Shown here: one piece after another, positions 53,569 to 62,561 of the stretch | Position numbering within the stretch: position 1 is the first letter of the stretch | Layout of the letters: each line of letters begins with the position of its first letter | Assembly (NCBI RefSeq): GCF_003387575.1 | Contig: NZ_QUAB01000047.1 | Span: 62,001-126,000 of the forward strand | DNA from: Microbacterium bovistercoris | GTDB taxonomy: Bacteria; Actinomycetota; Actinomycetes; Actinomycetales; Microbacteriaceae | Direction of reading: 5' to 3' | DNA length: 64,000 bases | Position numbers and translations under genes: made by a program | The notes under the pieces: generated by a model | The model's database searches: none | Told to the model about the DNA's origin: nothing | Seen by the model: only the letters and a program-made list of their open reading frames with translations

Positions 53569-54429
53569 TCACGAGGTCTGGGCCGCGAACGCGATCAGCA
53601 GCATCGTCACGAGGAATCCGCAGAGGTAGTTGATCCACAGGAACCGCCGCCAGCCCCGATTCGCGTTCGCCGAGTCCTGGTCGCTCACGCCGGCGTACGG
53701 TGCGGCGGCGAGAAGGTAGGGGACGGCGAGCACCGCCGCCAGCGCGCCTGGCCATCCGGTCATGAGCATCAGAAGTCCCGCGGCGGTCCAGCAGGCGAGC
53801 GCGAAGCGCACCGTGCGCGCGGCACCGAGCACGGTGCCGATGGAGGCGATGCCGGCCTCCCGGTCGGGAACGATGTCCTGCACAGCCCCGAAGGCGTGAC
53901 TGGCCATGCCCCAGAGGAAGAACGCGCTGAGGGCGGCGACGAGACCCGACGTGAAGTCGCCGCCGGCGAGCACCACGCCGTAGACGGCAGGGCTCACGAA
54001 ATGCGTGCTGGACGTCGCGGAGTCGAGGCCGGGCACCTCCTTGAACCGCAGCGGCGGCGCGGAGTAGGCCACCACGGCGAAGAGACTGACCGCGAGGACG
54101 AGCCAGGAGAGCGGCGATCCCATCGCGACGAGTGCGAGGACGAACGGCAGGCACAGCACCGCAGAGGCGATCAGGACGCCCCGGTGTCGCGATGCCGGCA
54201 GCAGCGCTCCTTCCACTCCGCCCTTGCGCGGGTTGGCGAGATCCGATTCGTGGTCGAAGACGTCGTTGATGCCGTACATCGCGAGGTTGTATGGCACGAG
54301 GAAGAACAGCGTCCCGATGATCAGTGCCGCGTCCAGCTCCCGCGCCGTGAGGAGGTAGGCGGCGGCGAACGGGTAGCCGGTGTTGATCCAGCTGAGCGGG
54401 CGGGAGACGGCGAACAGGTCACGGATCAT
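53569..54429 (-). CDS. crtEb: Lycopene elongase (UbiA prenyltransferase family)
   Basis: A 286-residue membrane prenyltransferase that adds C5 units to both ends of lycopene (C40 to C50, flavuxanthin-type). It opens LFAVSRPLSWINTGYPFAAAYLL. The two Asp-rich motifs are YGINDVFDHESDLANPRKGG and AVQDIVPDREAGIASIG, with about eight hydrophobic helices between and after. It is the last gene of the carotenoid operon, overlapping crtYf by 11 bases. Its 3' end faces the ABC-F gene only 6 bases away. Confidence 0.92.
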   Translation of the reverse strand: MIRDLFAVSRPLSWINTGYPFAAAYLLTARELDAALIIGTLFFLVPYNLAMYGINDVFDHESDLANPRKGGVEGALLPASRHRGVLIASAVLCLPFVLALVAMGSPLSWLVLAVSLFAVVAYSAPPLRFKEVPGLDSATSSTHFVSPAVYGVVLAGGDFTSGLVAALSAFFLWGMASHAFGAVQDIVPDREAGIASIGTVLGAARTVRFALACWTAAGLLMLMTGWPGALAAVLAVPYLLAAAPYAGVSDQDSANANRGWRRFLWINYLCGFLVTMLLIAFAAQTS

Positions 54430-54721
54430 CGTGCCTCCTCAGTGCTCCCCAGAGAGCCGGGAGCAGGATCACGGCGGCCAGGGGATAGGCGAAGTCCTCG
54501 ATCGGCGCTGCACCGAGCGTCAGCCCCGAGACCCGCTGGTCCTCGGCATAGGCGAACAGGCCGGCGGCGATCATCAGATTGTCGAAGACGGCGGTGAGGG
54601 CGACGAGTGCCGCGGCGGTGATCGCCAGCGCCGCGACCGACAGCACACGCCGACGGCGGGTGGTCACGGCGACCGCTGCCGCCGCGGCGAGGAACCCCGC
54701 GCAGAGCAGAATGTAGGTCAT
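54419..54721 (-). CDS. crtYf: C50 carotenoid epsilon-cyclase subunit CrtYf
   Basis: A 100-residue membrane protein with three hydrophobic helices. The cyclase motif is PIEDFAYPLAAVILLPALWGAL (acidic pair after Pro), matching the second subunit of heterodimeric lycopene/flavuxanthin cyclases. With CrtYe it closes the epsilon rings to form decaprenoxanthin-type C50 carotenoids. Both ends overlap neighbours: ATGA with crtYe upstream and 11 bases with crtEb downstream. I follow the C. glutamicum gene order for the e/f assignment. Confidence 0.88.
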   Translation of the reverse strand: MTYILLCAGFLAAAAAVAVTTRRRRVLSVAALAITAAALVALTAVFDNLMIAAGLFAYAEDQRVSGLTLGAAPIEDFAYPLAAVILLPALWGALRRHDDP

Positions 54722-55044
54722 CGCGGGCTCCGCCGGTGATCGAGCGCGCGCTGGATGCCGCAGGCGAGAGTCATCGTCAACTGGCAGAGGAACAGGAGGA
54801 AGAGCGGCTCTTCCAGAGGCAGCTCGGGCGCTAGGAGGACGCCTGTCGAGTAGGGGTTCTCGCCGCGGAAGAAGATCCCCAGTGCGATGCCTGCGGCGTC
54901 CCAGAGCAGGAGGAAGGCGACGCCGATGCCGAGGACGATCGCCGCGCGCAACGGATCGCGTCCGAGGAAGAGCCGGTGCCGCAGGTCGACCACGACCGTA
55001 CCGGCGAGCGAGACCAGCAGCAGCATGAGGTACAGCGCGTTCAC
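54718..55044 (-). CDS. crtYe: C50 carotenoid epsilon-cyclase subunit CrtYe
   Basis: A 108-residue membrane protein with three helices. It starts NALYLMLLLVSLAGTVVVDLRHRLFLG, and the cyclase motif is ELPLEEPLFLLFLCQLTM (P-x-E-E). It pairs with CrtYf in the membrane. Start is GTG at 55044, overlapping the crtI stop (GTGA). The longer in-frame ORF upstream is antisense to nothing but lies entirely in crtI and lacks homology. Confidence 0.88.
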   Translation of the reverse strand: MNALYLMLLLVSLAGTVVVDLRHRLFLGRDPLRAAIVLGIGVAFLLLWDAAGIALGIFFRGENPYSTGVLLAPELPLEEPLFLLFLCQLTMTLACGIQRALDHRRSPR

Positions 55045-56585
55045 AGCGGCTCCGGGAGCGGGGTCGCCGTGCGGTCGCCGCGCAGCCGCTTGAGCACCAG
55101 CTCGGCACTGATCAGGCACATCGGCAGCCCGATGCCCGGAATGGTCGAGGCCCCGGCGAGCAGCAGCCCCTTGACTCGAGGGGAGGCGTTCCTGCCCCGG
55201 AGCACGGCGCTCTGACCCAGCGTGTGAGCCGGGCCGAGCGCCCCGCCCCTCCAGGCGCCGAACTCGCGCTCGAAATCGGCCGGGCCGACGCTGCGCCGCA
55301 CGACGACGCGCTCACGGAGTTCGGGGATCTCGCACCACGCGGCGATCTGGTCGATGGCGGAGTCGACCGCACGTTCCACGGCCGGTGATCCCGCTCCGTC
55401 GATGCCGCCGGCGCCGAGGGCGGGATCTGCGGGCACGGGCACCAGGACGAAGAGGTTCTCGTGCCCGGGAGGGGCCACATCGTCAGAAGCGCTGGGACGG
55501 CAGACGTACAGTGACGCCGGCTCCGGCACGCGCGGACGATCTCCGTAGATCGCGTTGAATCCGGCCTCCCAGCCGTCCGCGAACAGCAGGGTGTGGTGGG
55601 CGAGCTGCGGCAGCTCTCCCCGGATGCCGAGCATCGCGAGCACGGCGCCGGGTCCCGGGTCGCGACGGCGCCACCAGCGCTCGGATCGGCTCCGATGCTC
55701 GGGAGCGAGCAGCTCCCGCTCCGTCACGCGGAGATCGGCCGTGGAGACGACGACGTCCGCTGCGAGCACCTCGACGCCGTCGGCCGACTCGACCTCCACG
55801 CCGGTCGCGGAGCCGTCCTCCACGACGATCCGTCTGGCCCGCGTCCCGGTCCTCAGCGTCGCTCCGCGTCCGGCGGCGAGTTCGGCGATCACGTCGATCA
55901 CCGCGCCGAGACCGCCGCGCGGGTAGAGCACGCCCTGGCCGATGTCGAGGTGGCTCATCAGGTGGTACATGCTCGGCGCCTTTGCCGGGGAGGTGCCCAG
56001 GAAGACGGCGGGGTACCCGAGGATGCGCTGTACACGGGGATCCGGCGAACTGCGCCGGATCATCCGGTCCAGGGGCTCACCGAGGAGGCGGGCGAGCCGG
56101 GGTAGGCGACGGAGGAGGGCGGTGTCCAGGAACGGGCGGAATGACTCGTAGCTGCTGTAGAGGAACGACGATGTGGCCAGGGAGTACGTCTCCGCGGCCG
56201 ATGACATGTACTCCGAGAGTCGTTTCCCGGATGACGGGTCCAGCGCGGTCAGCGCGGCCAGCGCATCGTCAGCCGGAAGGTCGAAGGGCGTGGGGTCCCC
56301 CTCGAAGTACACGCGATACGCGGGGTCGAGTCGGACCAGGTCCAGCTGCTGCCTGGCGGACGTGCCGAGCAGGCGGAAGAAGTGGTCGAACACCTCCGGC
56401 ATGAGGTACCACGACGGGCCGGTGTCGAAGACGAACCCCTCGCTCTCCCAGCGACCGGCTCTTCCGCCGAGCTCGTCCCGTGCCTCGACCAGGGTCACCT
56501 CCAGTCCCTCGTCGGCCAGCAGCGCTGCGGTGGCGAGTCCGGCGATGCCTCCGCCGATGACCACGGCGCGCTCCGCCGCCCTCAC
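55041..56585 (-). CDS. crtI: Phytoene desaturase
   Basis: A 514-residue FAD enzyme converting phytoene to lycopene. The dinucleotide-binding start is AVVIGGGIAGLATAALLADEGLEVTLVEARDELGGRAG. FDTGPSWYLMPEVFDHFF follows. The C-terminus has VKGLLLAGASTIPGIGLPMCLISAELV, the CrtI signature. Start GTG at 56585 overlaps the crtB stop (GTGA), and its own stop overlaps crtYe. Membrane-associated. Confidence 0.94.
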   Translation of the reverse strand: MRAAERAVVIGGGIAGLATAALLADEGLEVTLVEARDELGGRAGRWESEGFVFDTGPSWYLMPEVFDHFFRLLGTSARQQLDLVRLDPAYRVYFEGDPTPFDLPADDALAALTALDPSSGKRLSEYMSSAAETYSLATSSFLYSSYESFRPFLDTALLRRLPRLARLLGEPLDRMIRRSSPDPRVQRILGYPAVFLGTSPAKAPSMYHLMSHLDIGQGVLYPRGGLGAVIDVIAELAAGRGATLRTGTRARRIVVEDGSATGVEVESADGVEVLAADVVVSTADLRVTERELLAPEHRSRSERWWRRRDPGPGAVLAMLGIRGELPQLAHHTLLFADGWEAGFNAIYGDRPRVPEPASLYVCRPSASDDVAPPGHENLFVLVPVPADPALGAGGIDGAGSPAVERAVDSAIDQIAAWCEIPELRERVVVRRSVGPADFEREFGAWRGGALGPAHTLGQSAVLRGRNASPRVKGLLLAGASTIPGIGLPMCLISAELVLKRLRGDRTATPLPEPL

Positions 56586-57451
56586 CCTCGCACCTGCCCG
56601 AGCGCCGCACCCGACACCAGTCGCAGCTTCACGCCCATCGGCACGGACACGCGCTCGCGTCTCAGCTGATCGACCGGCGTGGTCCTGAGCTGCTCATTGA
56701 GGCGTCCGAAGAGTGCAGCGGCTGCTGCCGTGGCACGGCGGGAACGGGGCGGGAGCCGCCTGATGGCGGACCGCGCCGCAGCGAGGTCGTCGGCGATCTC
56801 GTCGACCATGGCGATCTTGTCCTCCTCTGCGAGCACACCCGCGTGGGTGCCCGGGATGTACTGCCGGCCGAGGGAGTCGACGTCCTCGGCGAGGTCGCGC
56901 AGGAAGTTCACCTTCTGGAAGGCGGCACCGAGCCTGCGGGCGCCCTCCTCCAGATGCTCGTCGATCGTGACGCCGGGTGCCTCACGCGCGAAGACGCGCA
57001 GGCACATGGATCCGACGACCTCGGCGGATCCGTGCACGTAGCGCCGGAACGTCTCGCGGTCGGATGCGAACGGATCGAGGTCCATCCGCATCGAGGCGAA
57101 GAACGGCCGGAGCAGGTCCGCATCGATCCCGGTCTGACGCGCGGTGACCGCGAACGCGTGCACGATGACGTTCGTGCTGAAGCCACGAGAAAGAGCCAGG
57201 ATCGTCTCCTGCTCGAGCTCGTCGAGGATGCGGCGGGTGGTGCCGGTGTCGAGTCCGGCTTCGGAGGCGGGACCGTCGACGATCTCATCGGCGATGCGCA
57301 CCAGGCCGTAGACATCGGCGATGCCCTGCCTGACGTCCCGGGGGAGCAGGCGGCTGGCCATCCCGAATGATGTCGAATAGGAGCGGATGATGCGCCGAGA
57401 TGACGATCGCGCGGTGGTGGTGTACAGGGCGAGGCCCTCCGGTCTGCTCAT
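56582..57451 (-). CDS. crtB: Phytoene synthase
   Basis: A 289-residue squalene/phytoene synthase condensing two GGPP into phytoene. The first Asp-rich motif is VRIADEIVDGP, the second LRDLAEDVDSLGRQYIP, and YSTSFGMASRLLP and LGAAFQKVNFLRDL are further family marks. ATG at 57451 overlaps the crtE stop (ATGA). Confidence 0.94.
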   Translation of the reverse strand: MSRPEGLALYTTTARSSSRRIIRSYSTSFGMASRLLPRDVRQGIADVYGLVRIADEIVDGPASEAGLDTGTTRRILDELEQETILALSRGFSTNVIVHAFAVTARQTGIDADLLRPFFASMRMDLDPFASDRETFRRYVHGSAEVVGSMCLRVFAREAPGVTIDEHLEEGARRLGAAFQKVNFLRDLAEDVDSLGRQYIPGTHAGVLAEEDKIAMVDEIADDLAAARSAIRRLPPRSRRATAAAAALFGRLNEQLRTTPVDQLRRERVSVPMGVKLRLVSGAALGQVRG

Positions 57452-58497
57452 GCCTGACGCTCCGCGCACATCCTGGCGATGCCGGACAGCGCGTCCCGCA
57501 GCACTGCCGGAACAGGGGCGAGGTCGATCTCGCGCCGTGTCCTGTCGAGCTGCTCGGCAACGGCGCCCTGCATCCGTTCTGCGGCACCCGAGGCGATGAG
57601 CGCGTCGCGCAGCCGGGCGGCGTCGGTCTCGTCGAGGGGGACACGGCCGAAGAGATGTCGTACCTCGTGCCACTCCGGAGTCTGCTCGGCGTAGGCGATC
57701 AGCAGTGTGCGCTTGCCCTCGCGAAGATCGCCTGTGATCGACTTGCCGGTGCGTGACTCGGCTCCGAAGACTCCGAGGACGTCGTCGCGCAGCTGGTAGA
57801 GCACGCCGAGTTCGCTGCCGATCCGCTGGAGAGCGGCCACCGTGCCGGGGTGGGCGCCGGCGATGATCGCGCCGGCCCGCAGCGGGGCGGCGCAGGAGTA
57901 CGTCGCCGTCTTCTGCGCCATCGTCAGGATGATGTCCCCCGAGGACGGCGAGGTCATTCCCCGTGCCGCCCCCACGTCGGCGTGCTCGCCGGCGACGGCG
58001 TCGAAGAGTGCGTCGTCGATCGCCCGGTGCATCTCGCGGGCGATCGGGTCCCGGAGCTCGGAGACGAGCGCATGTGCGCCGCTGATGAGGAGGTCGCCGG
58101 CGAGCATCGCCGACGCCGTGCCCCACGCGGTCGCATCCTCGAGAGGTCGACCCGCATCGATCGCGTCCGAGGTGAAGAGCCCGGCCAGGTTCGGCCGGCC
58201 CCGGCGGATCAGATCGCCGTCCAGGACGTCGTCGTGCAGCAGGAGCGCCGTGTGCAGCAGCTCGAAGGCGGCACCGGCGGTCTCGGCCGAGCGGCGGTCA
58301 CCGCCGCCGAGATGGTCATGGGCCAGCAGCACCAGCCGCGATCGCAGGCGCTTGCCGCCGTCAGCCGCATCCGCGATACGCCGCCAGAGCAGGGCGTGCC
58401 CCGCGTTCCGTGTCCGCGCGTCCTCGGCGCGCGCGGCGAAGAAGCGACGGATCCTCTCCTCCACGCCCGTGGTGATCTCGGACGGCGTGGTTCTCAT
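57448..58497 (-). CDS. crtE: Geranylgeranyl diphosphate synthase
   Basis: A 349-residue all-trans polyprenyl synthase making C20 GGPP from IPP and allylic primers. Motifs are GGKRLRSRLVLLAHDHLGGG, the first Asp-rich motif LLLHDDVLDGDLIRRG, a GKRT-containing loop (LREGKRTLLIAYA), and the second motif YQLRDDVLGVFG. The DDxxG second motif is usual in actinobacterial homologues. Start ATG 58497 overlaps the idi stop (ATGA). Confidence 0.93.
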   Translation of the reverse strand: MRTTPSEITTGVEERIRRFFAARAEDARTRNAGHALLWRRIADAADGGKRLRSRLVLLAHDHLGGGDRRSAETAGAAFELLHTALLLHDDVLDGDLIRRGRPNLAGLFTSDAIDAGRPLEDATAWGTASAMLAGDLLISGAHALVSELRDPIAREMHRAIDDALFDAVAGEHADVGAARGMTSPSSGDIILTMAQKTATYSCAAPLRAGAIIAGAHPGTVAALQRIGSELGVLYQLRDDVLGVFGAESRTGKSITGDLREGKRTLLIAYAEQTPEWHEVRHLFGRVPLDETDAARLRDALIASGAAERMQGAVAEQLDRTRREIDLAPVPAVLRDALSGIARMCAERQA

Positions 58498-59060
58498 GCT
58501 GCGGTCCTCTGCCAGGCGCTCGGGCGGATCTCGCCGTGCGAATCGGACAGTTCCTCCGCCTGGCTCACCAGCCAGGGGCTGAACGCCCAGGGGGCGGCGC
58601 GGAGGGCTGCTGCGAGATCGGCGGGTTCCACCCAGCGCAGCTCCATCGCCTCCGAGGGGACCGGAGAGGGAACGTTCGTCGCGCGAGCGGTGTACACCGG
58701 GCACACCTCGTTCTCCACCGTTCCCGAGGCGTCCACGGCACGGTAGCGGAAGTCCGGGAGCTCCAACCGGATGTCGGCGAGTTCCAGGCGGAGCTCCTCG
58801 CGCGCCCGGCGGATGACGGCGTCGGGGATCGGTTCGAAGGGCTCGGGATGCCCGCAGAAGGCGTTCGTCCAGGTGCCTGGCCAGGTGCGCTTGCCCAGCG
58901 CCCGCCGGGTGAGCAGGACCCGGCCGTCGTCGTCGAGGACGTGACAGGAGAAGGCGAGGTGAAGCGGCGTGCTGGTGTTGTGCACCTCGTGCTTGGCCGC
59001 GACGCCACGAGGCGTGCCGTCGTCGTTGAGCAGCACGACACGTTCCGCGAGGATGGTCAT
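58494..59060 (-). CDS. idi: Isopentenyl-diphosphate delta-isomerase, type I
   Basis: A 188-residue Nudix-fold enzyme interconverting IPP and DMAPP. The active-site Cys is in TNAFCGHPEPFEP and catalytic Glu in NEVCPVYTA; the Nudix-like helix is REELRLELADI. It is the first gene of the seven-gene carotenoid operon. The ATG at 59060 has the ribosome binding site AGGAGAG. It supplies DMAPP for crtE and for the C5 additions by CrtEb. Confidence 0.94.
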   Translation of the reverse strand: MTILAERVVLLNDDGTPRGVAAKHEVHNTSTPLHLAFSCHVLDDDGRVLLTRRALGKRTWPGTWTNAFCGHPEPFEPIPDAVIRRAREELRLELADIRLELPDFRYRAVDASGTVENEVCPVYTARATNVPSPVPSEAMELRWVEPADLAAALRAAPWAFSPWLVSQAEELSDSHGEIRPSAWQRTAA

Positions 59061-59080
59061 ATCTCTCTCCTGTCTATTTA

Positions 59081-59130
59081 CTAGCCAAGCTAGCTGTATC
59101 CCAGAGCATATAGCCTCGGTGAGCTAAAGT
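59081..59130. promoter_or_regulatory. crt / crtR divergent regulatory region
   Basis: CTAGC-CAA-GCTAG (59081-59093) is a 13-bp inverted repeat 20 bases upstream of idi. A second pair of the same half-sites, TAGC (59111-59114) and GCTA (59123-59126), overlaps the -10 box TAAAGT (59125-59130) of the MarR gene. Shared TAGC/GCTA half-sites on both promoters suggest CrtR-type control of the operon and of itself. Confidence 0.6.
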
Positions 59131-59131
59131 C

Positions 59132-59701
59132 ATGGACATGGCGAAGCCGATCCCGCCCAGACCAGCGCCGGTCGTGCTGCACGACCCCCGCCGTCTGGAT
59201 CCGGACGAGGAGATCGTGCACCGCTCGCACCTCACCGATGACGAGCTCGCGCAGGTCGTCCGCGTCCTCGACGCGATGCACCGCTGGCGAGAGGCCGAGC
59301 GGGCCATGAGCGAGGAATCGCAGCGGTACATGAAGCTCGGCGAGACCGACATGCGAGCACTCCGGCTGCTGATCGCCGCCCAGCGGCAGGAGGCGGTGGT
59401 CACCCCCGGCGACCTCGCGACGCATCTCGGGGTGTCCACGGCGTCGGTGACGAAACTGCTGGACCGGTTGGAGAAGGGCGGACACATCCGCCGTCGTCCG
59501 CATCCGACGGATCGGCGCAGGCTCGCCATCGAGGTGACGGCGCGGACGCGCCGGGCCGCGAGAGAGAGCGTCGGACGCTCCCACGCCAGGCGCTTCGATG
59601 TGGTCGCCGCTCTCTCCGCCGAGCAGCGCGCCGTCGTCGCGGGATTCTTCGACGACCTCGCCGCCACCGCCGATCCGGAGGGCGAGCGGCAGGAGCAGTG
59701 A
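59132..59701 (+). CDS. crtR: MarR-family regulator, CrtR-like
   Basis: A 189-residue winged-helix regulator with the MarR core ALRLLIAAQRQEAVVTPGDLATHLGVSTASVTKLLDRLEKGGHIRRRPHPTDRRRLAIEV, flanked by dimerisation helices. It is divergent from idi-crtE. In Corynebacterium glutamicum the similarly placed MarR protein CrtR represses the crt operon and is released by GGPP-type isoprenoids; I infer the same here. The -10 TAAAGT (59125-59130) favours starting at the second in-frame ATG (59138) on a leaderless message, removing two residues. Confidence 0.85.
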   Translation: MDMAKPIPPRPAPVVLHDPRRLDPDEEIVHRSHLTDDELAQVVRVLDAMHRWREAERAMSEESQRYMKLGETDMRALRLLIAAQRQEAVVTPGDLATHLGVSTASVTKLLDRLEKGGHIRRRPHPTDRRRLAIEVTARTRRAARESVGRSHARRFDVVAALSAEQRAVVAGFFDDLAATADPEGERQEQ

Positions 59702-59809
59702 TGGGCTGCGCCGTGAGGACGGCGGGAATACTCGGAGCGTGACGGCGCTTGGCCCACTCAGCGGACCCGCTGCGGCGAGGCCCGGACGTTATCGCCACCG
59801 GGAGGCGTC

Positions 59810-61531
59810 ATGGAAGGTCTCGAGGTCACCGTCCTGCTCGGCGCGACCATCGTCGTCGGCGCGATCATCGCGCCGCGGATACGGCTCGCACTGCCGCTCG
59901 TGCTCGTCGTGCTCGGGCTGCTGCTGGGTTTCGTGCCCGCCCTGCGTGAGATCCAGCTGCCGCCGGAGACGGTGCTGCTGCTGTTCCTGCCGGTCATGCT
60001 GTTCTGGGAGAGTCTGACGACGTCGCTGCGCTCGATCCGCCGCGACTTCCGCTACATCCTGCCGATGAGCACCGTGCTGGTCGTGGCGAGCGCCTTCGCC
60101 GTCGCGGGTGTCGCGGTCCTGTTCGGTCTGCCCTGGGAGGCGGCCCTGATCCTGGGCGCGGCCGTGGCGCCGCCGGATGCCACGGCCGTGGCCGCCCTCG
60201 GACGCCTGCTGCCGCGGCGGATGTTCATGAAGCTGAAGGCCGAGAGCCTCACCAACGACGGCACGGCACTGGTGCTCTACGCCATCGCCGTGTCGCTCGC
60301 CATGGGGGCGCAGATCACGCCGCTGTCGGTGACCTGGATGGTCGTGATGTCGTATGTGGGCGGTGTCGCCGCGGGCGTCGTGGTCGCCGGTCTCGGCTAC
60401 CTGGTGCTGCGCCGGATGACGTCGACGATCGTGATCAACGTCACCCTTCTGCTCCTGCCCTTCAGCGCATTCCTGATCGCCGAGCTCGTCGAGGCGTCCG
60501 GCGTGCTGGCCGTGGTCGTCGCGGGCCTGATCGTCGCCGCTGTCGCGCCGCGGATGACGACGGCCGCGTCGCGCCGGCAGGCGGATGCCGCGTGGCCGTT
60601 CGGCGTGTACCTGCTCAACGGCGCGCTGTTCGTGCTGATCGGCATCGAGGTGCAGTTCGTCGTGCACGAGATCTCGGCCGCGATGATCGGATGGCTCGTG
60701 CTGGTGACCCTCGCGGTGTGGCTGGTGCTGCTGGTCGTGCGTCTGCTGTTCCAGCTTCTCACCGCGCCGTTCAGCAGGCACGGCTCCGCACTGCCACCGC
60801 GGACGCGGGCACGCGCCTGGATCGTCAGCACGGTCGCCGGAATGCGCGGCGCCGTCTCTCTGGCGATCGCGCTGTCGGTGCCGCTGGCACCGGGGGCGGG
60901 TGATGCCGTCGAGGGCCGGGACTCGGTCGTCTTCGTCACCGCCGGCGTGATCCTGCTCAGCCTGCTGGTGCAGGGCCCGCTTCTGCCCGTGATCGTGCGC
61001 TGGGCGAAGCTGCCGGTCGACCACGCCGAGGATGAGGAGTATGAGATGGCCGAGCGCGCCATCTCGGGCGCAGCCCTGGCCGCACTGGACGAGCTCGCCG
61101 CCGAGCACGGTGTGAGCGAAGAGGTGCGCGACCGCGCTCGCCGCGAGGGCTACGAGGCGCTGGAGCTGGCCAACGCGCGCGCCCTGGAGCGCGAGCGCGG
61201 CCTCATCGATGCCGAGGTCGGCGCGATGGAGGCCATGCTCGACGAGCCCGACCCCCTCGCGCTGGAATCGGCCGTGGACCCGGCGGTCCGAAGCTCCGCG
61301 GCGCCCCTGCGCATGCTCGCCGTCTCCACCGACGTCGACGTGCTGCAGCGCTCGCCGCTGGTGCGCCACGACGAGGCCACCCGTCTCAAGCTCGCCCTGA
61401 TCGAGCGCAAGCGCGTCGTGCTGCACGGGCTGCGCCGGTCAGGCACGGTGGACGACCTGGTCGTGCGCCGGATAGCGGCGCGGATGGACCTCGAGGAGGT
61501 GCGGCTGCGCGGCATCGAGGAGTTCGGCTGA
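59810..61531 (+). CDS. Na+/H+ antiporter, CPA1 (NhaP) type
   Basis: A 573-residue transporter. About twelve helices occupy the first about 400 residues. The ion-binding motifs are GAAVAPPDATAVAAL and ESLTNDGTALVLY, with AGMRGAVSLAIALSVP in helix 11. A cytosolic tail of about 170 residues follows (EMAERAISGAALAALDELAAEHG, RLKLALIERKRVVLHGLRRSG), as in plasma-membrane CPA1 antiporters. It exchanges Na+ or K+ for H+. GGGAGG before the ATG fixes the start. Monocistronic. Confidence 0.9.
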   Translation: MEGLEVTVLLGATIVVGAIIAPRIRLALPLVLVVLGLLLGFVPALREIQLPPETVLLLFLPVMLFWESLTTSLRSIRRDFRYILPMSTVLVVASAFAVAGVAVLFGLPWEAALILGAAVAPPDATAVAALGRLLPRRMFMKLKAESLTNDGTALVLYAIAVSLAMGAQITPLSVTWMVVMSYVGGVAAGVVVAGLGYLVLRRMTSTIVINVTLLLLPFSAFLIAELVEASGVLAVVVAGLIVAAVAPRMTTAASRRQADAAWPFGVYLLNGALFVLIGIEVQFVVHEISAAMIGWLVLVTLAVWLVLLVVRLLFQLLTAPFSRHGSALPPRTRARAWIVSTVAGMRGAVSLAIALSVPLAPGAGDAVEGRDSVVFVTAGVILLSLLVQGPLLPVIVRWAKLPVDHAEDEEYEMAERAISGAALAALDELAAEHGVSEEVRDRARREGYEALELANARALERERGLIDAEVGAMEAMLDEPDPLALESAVDPAVRSSAAPLRMLAVSTDVDVLQRSPLVRHDEATRLKLALIERKRVVLHGLRRSGTVDDLVVRRIAARMDLEEVRLRGIEEFG

Positions 61532-61626
61532 CTCCTCGCTGTGACGCCGTGTGACGGGCTGATTCGGGCGACATCGGATGCCGCACGTACGGTGATCGAG
61601 TCCCCCAAGAGAGGAACCCGACCACC

Positions 61627-62532
61627 ATGTCTCGACGCATCACGTCTGTCATCGCCGCAGCCGCGGCAGCCACCGCCCTCGTCGTCAGCCTCGCCGGCTG
61701 CGCCTCCCAGCCCGCCGCCGACGGCTCGTCGGATTCCGCCGATAAGACCGTGAAGATCGGCGTCGTCGGCAAGAGCGACCCGCAGTGGCCCGCCTTCGTG
61801 GATGCCGCGAAGAAGGAGGGCATCACGGTCGAGCTGGTCGACTTCGGTTCGTACGAGCAGCCGAACCCGGCACTCGCGCAGGGCGAGCTCGACCTGAACC
61901 AGTTCCAGCACATCGTCTACCTCGCGCAGTACGACAAGGCCTCCGGCGAGGACCTGCAGCCCATCGGCGCCACCGCGATCTACCCCCTCGGCCTGTACTC
62001 GAAGAAGTACGAGGACGTGAAGGACATCAAGGAGGGCGAGACCGTCGCCGTGCCCGACGACGCATCGAACCAGGCACGCGCGCTGCTCGTGCTGCAGTCG
62101 GCCGGACTGGTGTCGCTGAAGAGCGGCGGCACGATCGTCAGCGACCTCGCAGATGTCGACACTGAGAAGTCCAAGGTGAAGGTCACAGCCCTCGAGGCCG
62201 CGATCATCCCGACAGCGCTGCCGGACGTCGCCGCCGCGATCATCAACAACGACTTCGTCGAGGATGCCGGGCTCAGCTTCGCCGACGCGATCGCCCAGGA
62301 CGACCCGTCCGACCCGAACGCGCTCCCGTACGTGAACATCTTCGCCGCGCGCGCAGATGACGTGGACAACCCCACCTACAAGAAGCTCGTCGAGATCTTC
62401 CAGAACGACGAGGGCGTGCAGAAGGGGCTGCAGGAGGCCTCGGGAGACACCGCCGTCCTGCTCGACACCCCGGCCGCGGATCTTCAGGAGTCTCTGAAGA
62501 AGGTCCTCGAGGACACCGTCATCAGCGAGTGA
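61627..62532 (+). CDS. metQ: Methionine ABC transporter substrate-binding lipoprotein
   Basis: A 301-residue NlpA-family lipoprotein. Signal peptide with lipobox VVSLAGCAS (Cys about residue 25), then KTVKIGVVGKSDPQWPAFVDAAKKEGI, ELDLNQFQHIVYLAQYD, VAVPDDASNQARALLVLQSAGLV and NNDFVEDAGL. The NQFQH and DDASNQARAL segments are typical of MetQ. It captures methionine or a related amino acid for MetNI. The 95-bp upstream region has no SAM-riboswitch-like structure that I can see; a TACGGT -10 near 61587 is plausible. Confidence 0.92.
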   Translation: MSRRITSVIAAAAAATALVVSLAGCASQPAADGSSDSADKTVKIGVVGKSDPQWPAFVDAAKKEGITVELVDFGSYEQPNPALAQGELDLNQFQHIVYLAQYDKASGEDLQPIGATAIYPLGLYSKKYEDVKDIKEGETVAVPDDASNQARALLVLQSAGLVSLKSGGTIVSDLADVDTEKSKVKVTALEAAIIPTALPDVAAAIINNDFVEDAGLSFADAIAQDDPSDPNALPYVNIFAARADDVDNPTYKKLVEIFQNDEGVQKGLQEASGDTAVLLDTPAADLQESLKKVLEDTVISE

Positions 62533-62561
62533 CCTGACGGAATCCCACCTGAATGCGAGAC

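Noticed and set aside
57448..58497. Second Asp-rich motif of CrtE (DDVLG) as a damaged active site
   Set aside because: DDxxG at this position is common in actinobacterial polyprenyl synthases; no sign of inactivation.
59789..61426. 545-residue antisense frame over the CPA1 antiporter
   Set aside because: Gln/His/Asp-rich shadow of hydrophobic codons.
61532..61626. SAM or other riboswitch before metQ
   Set aside because: The 95-bp gap lacks conserved S-box elements and long stems; no support.
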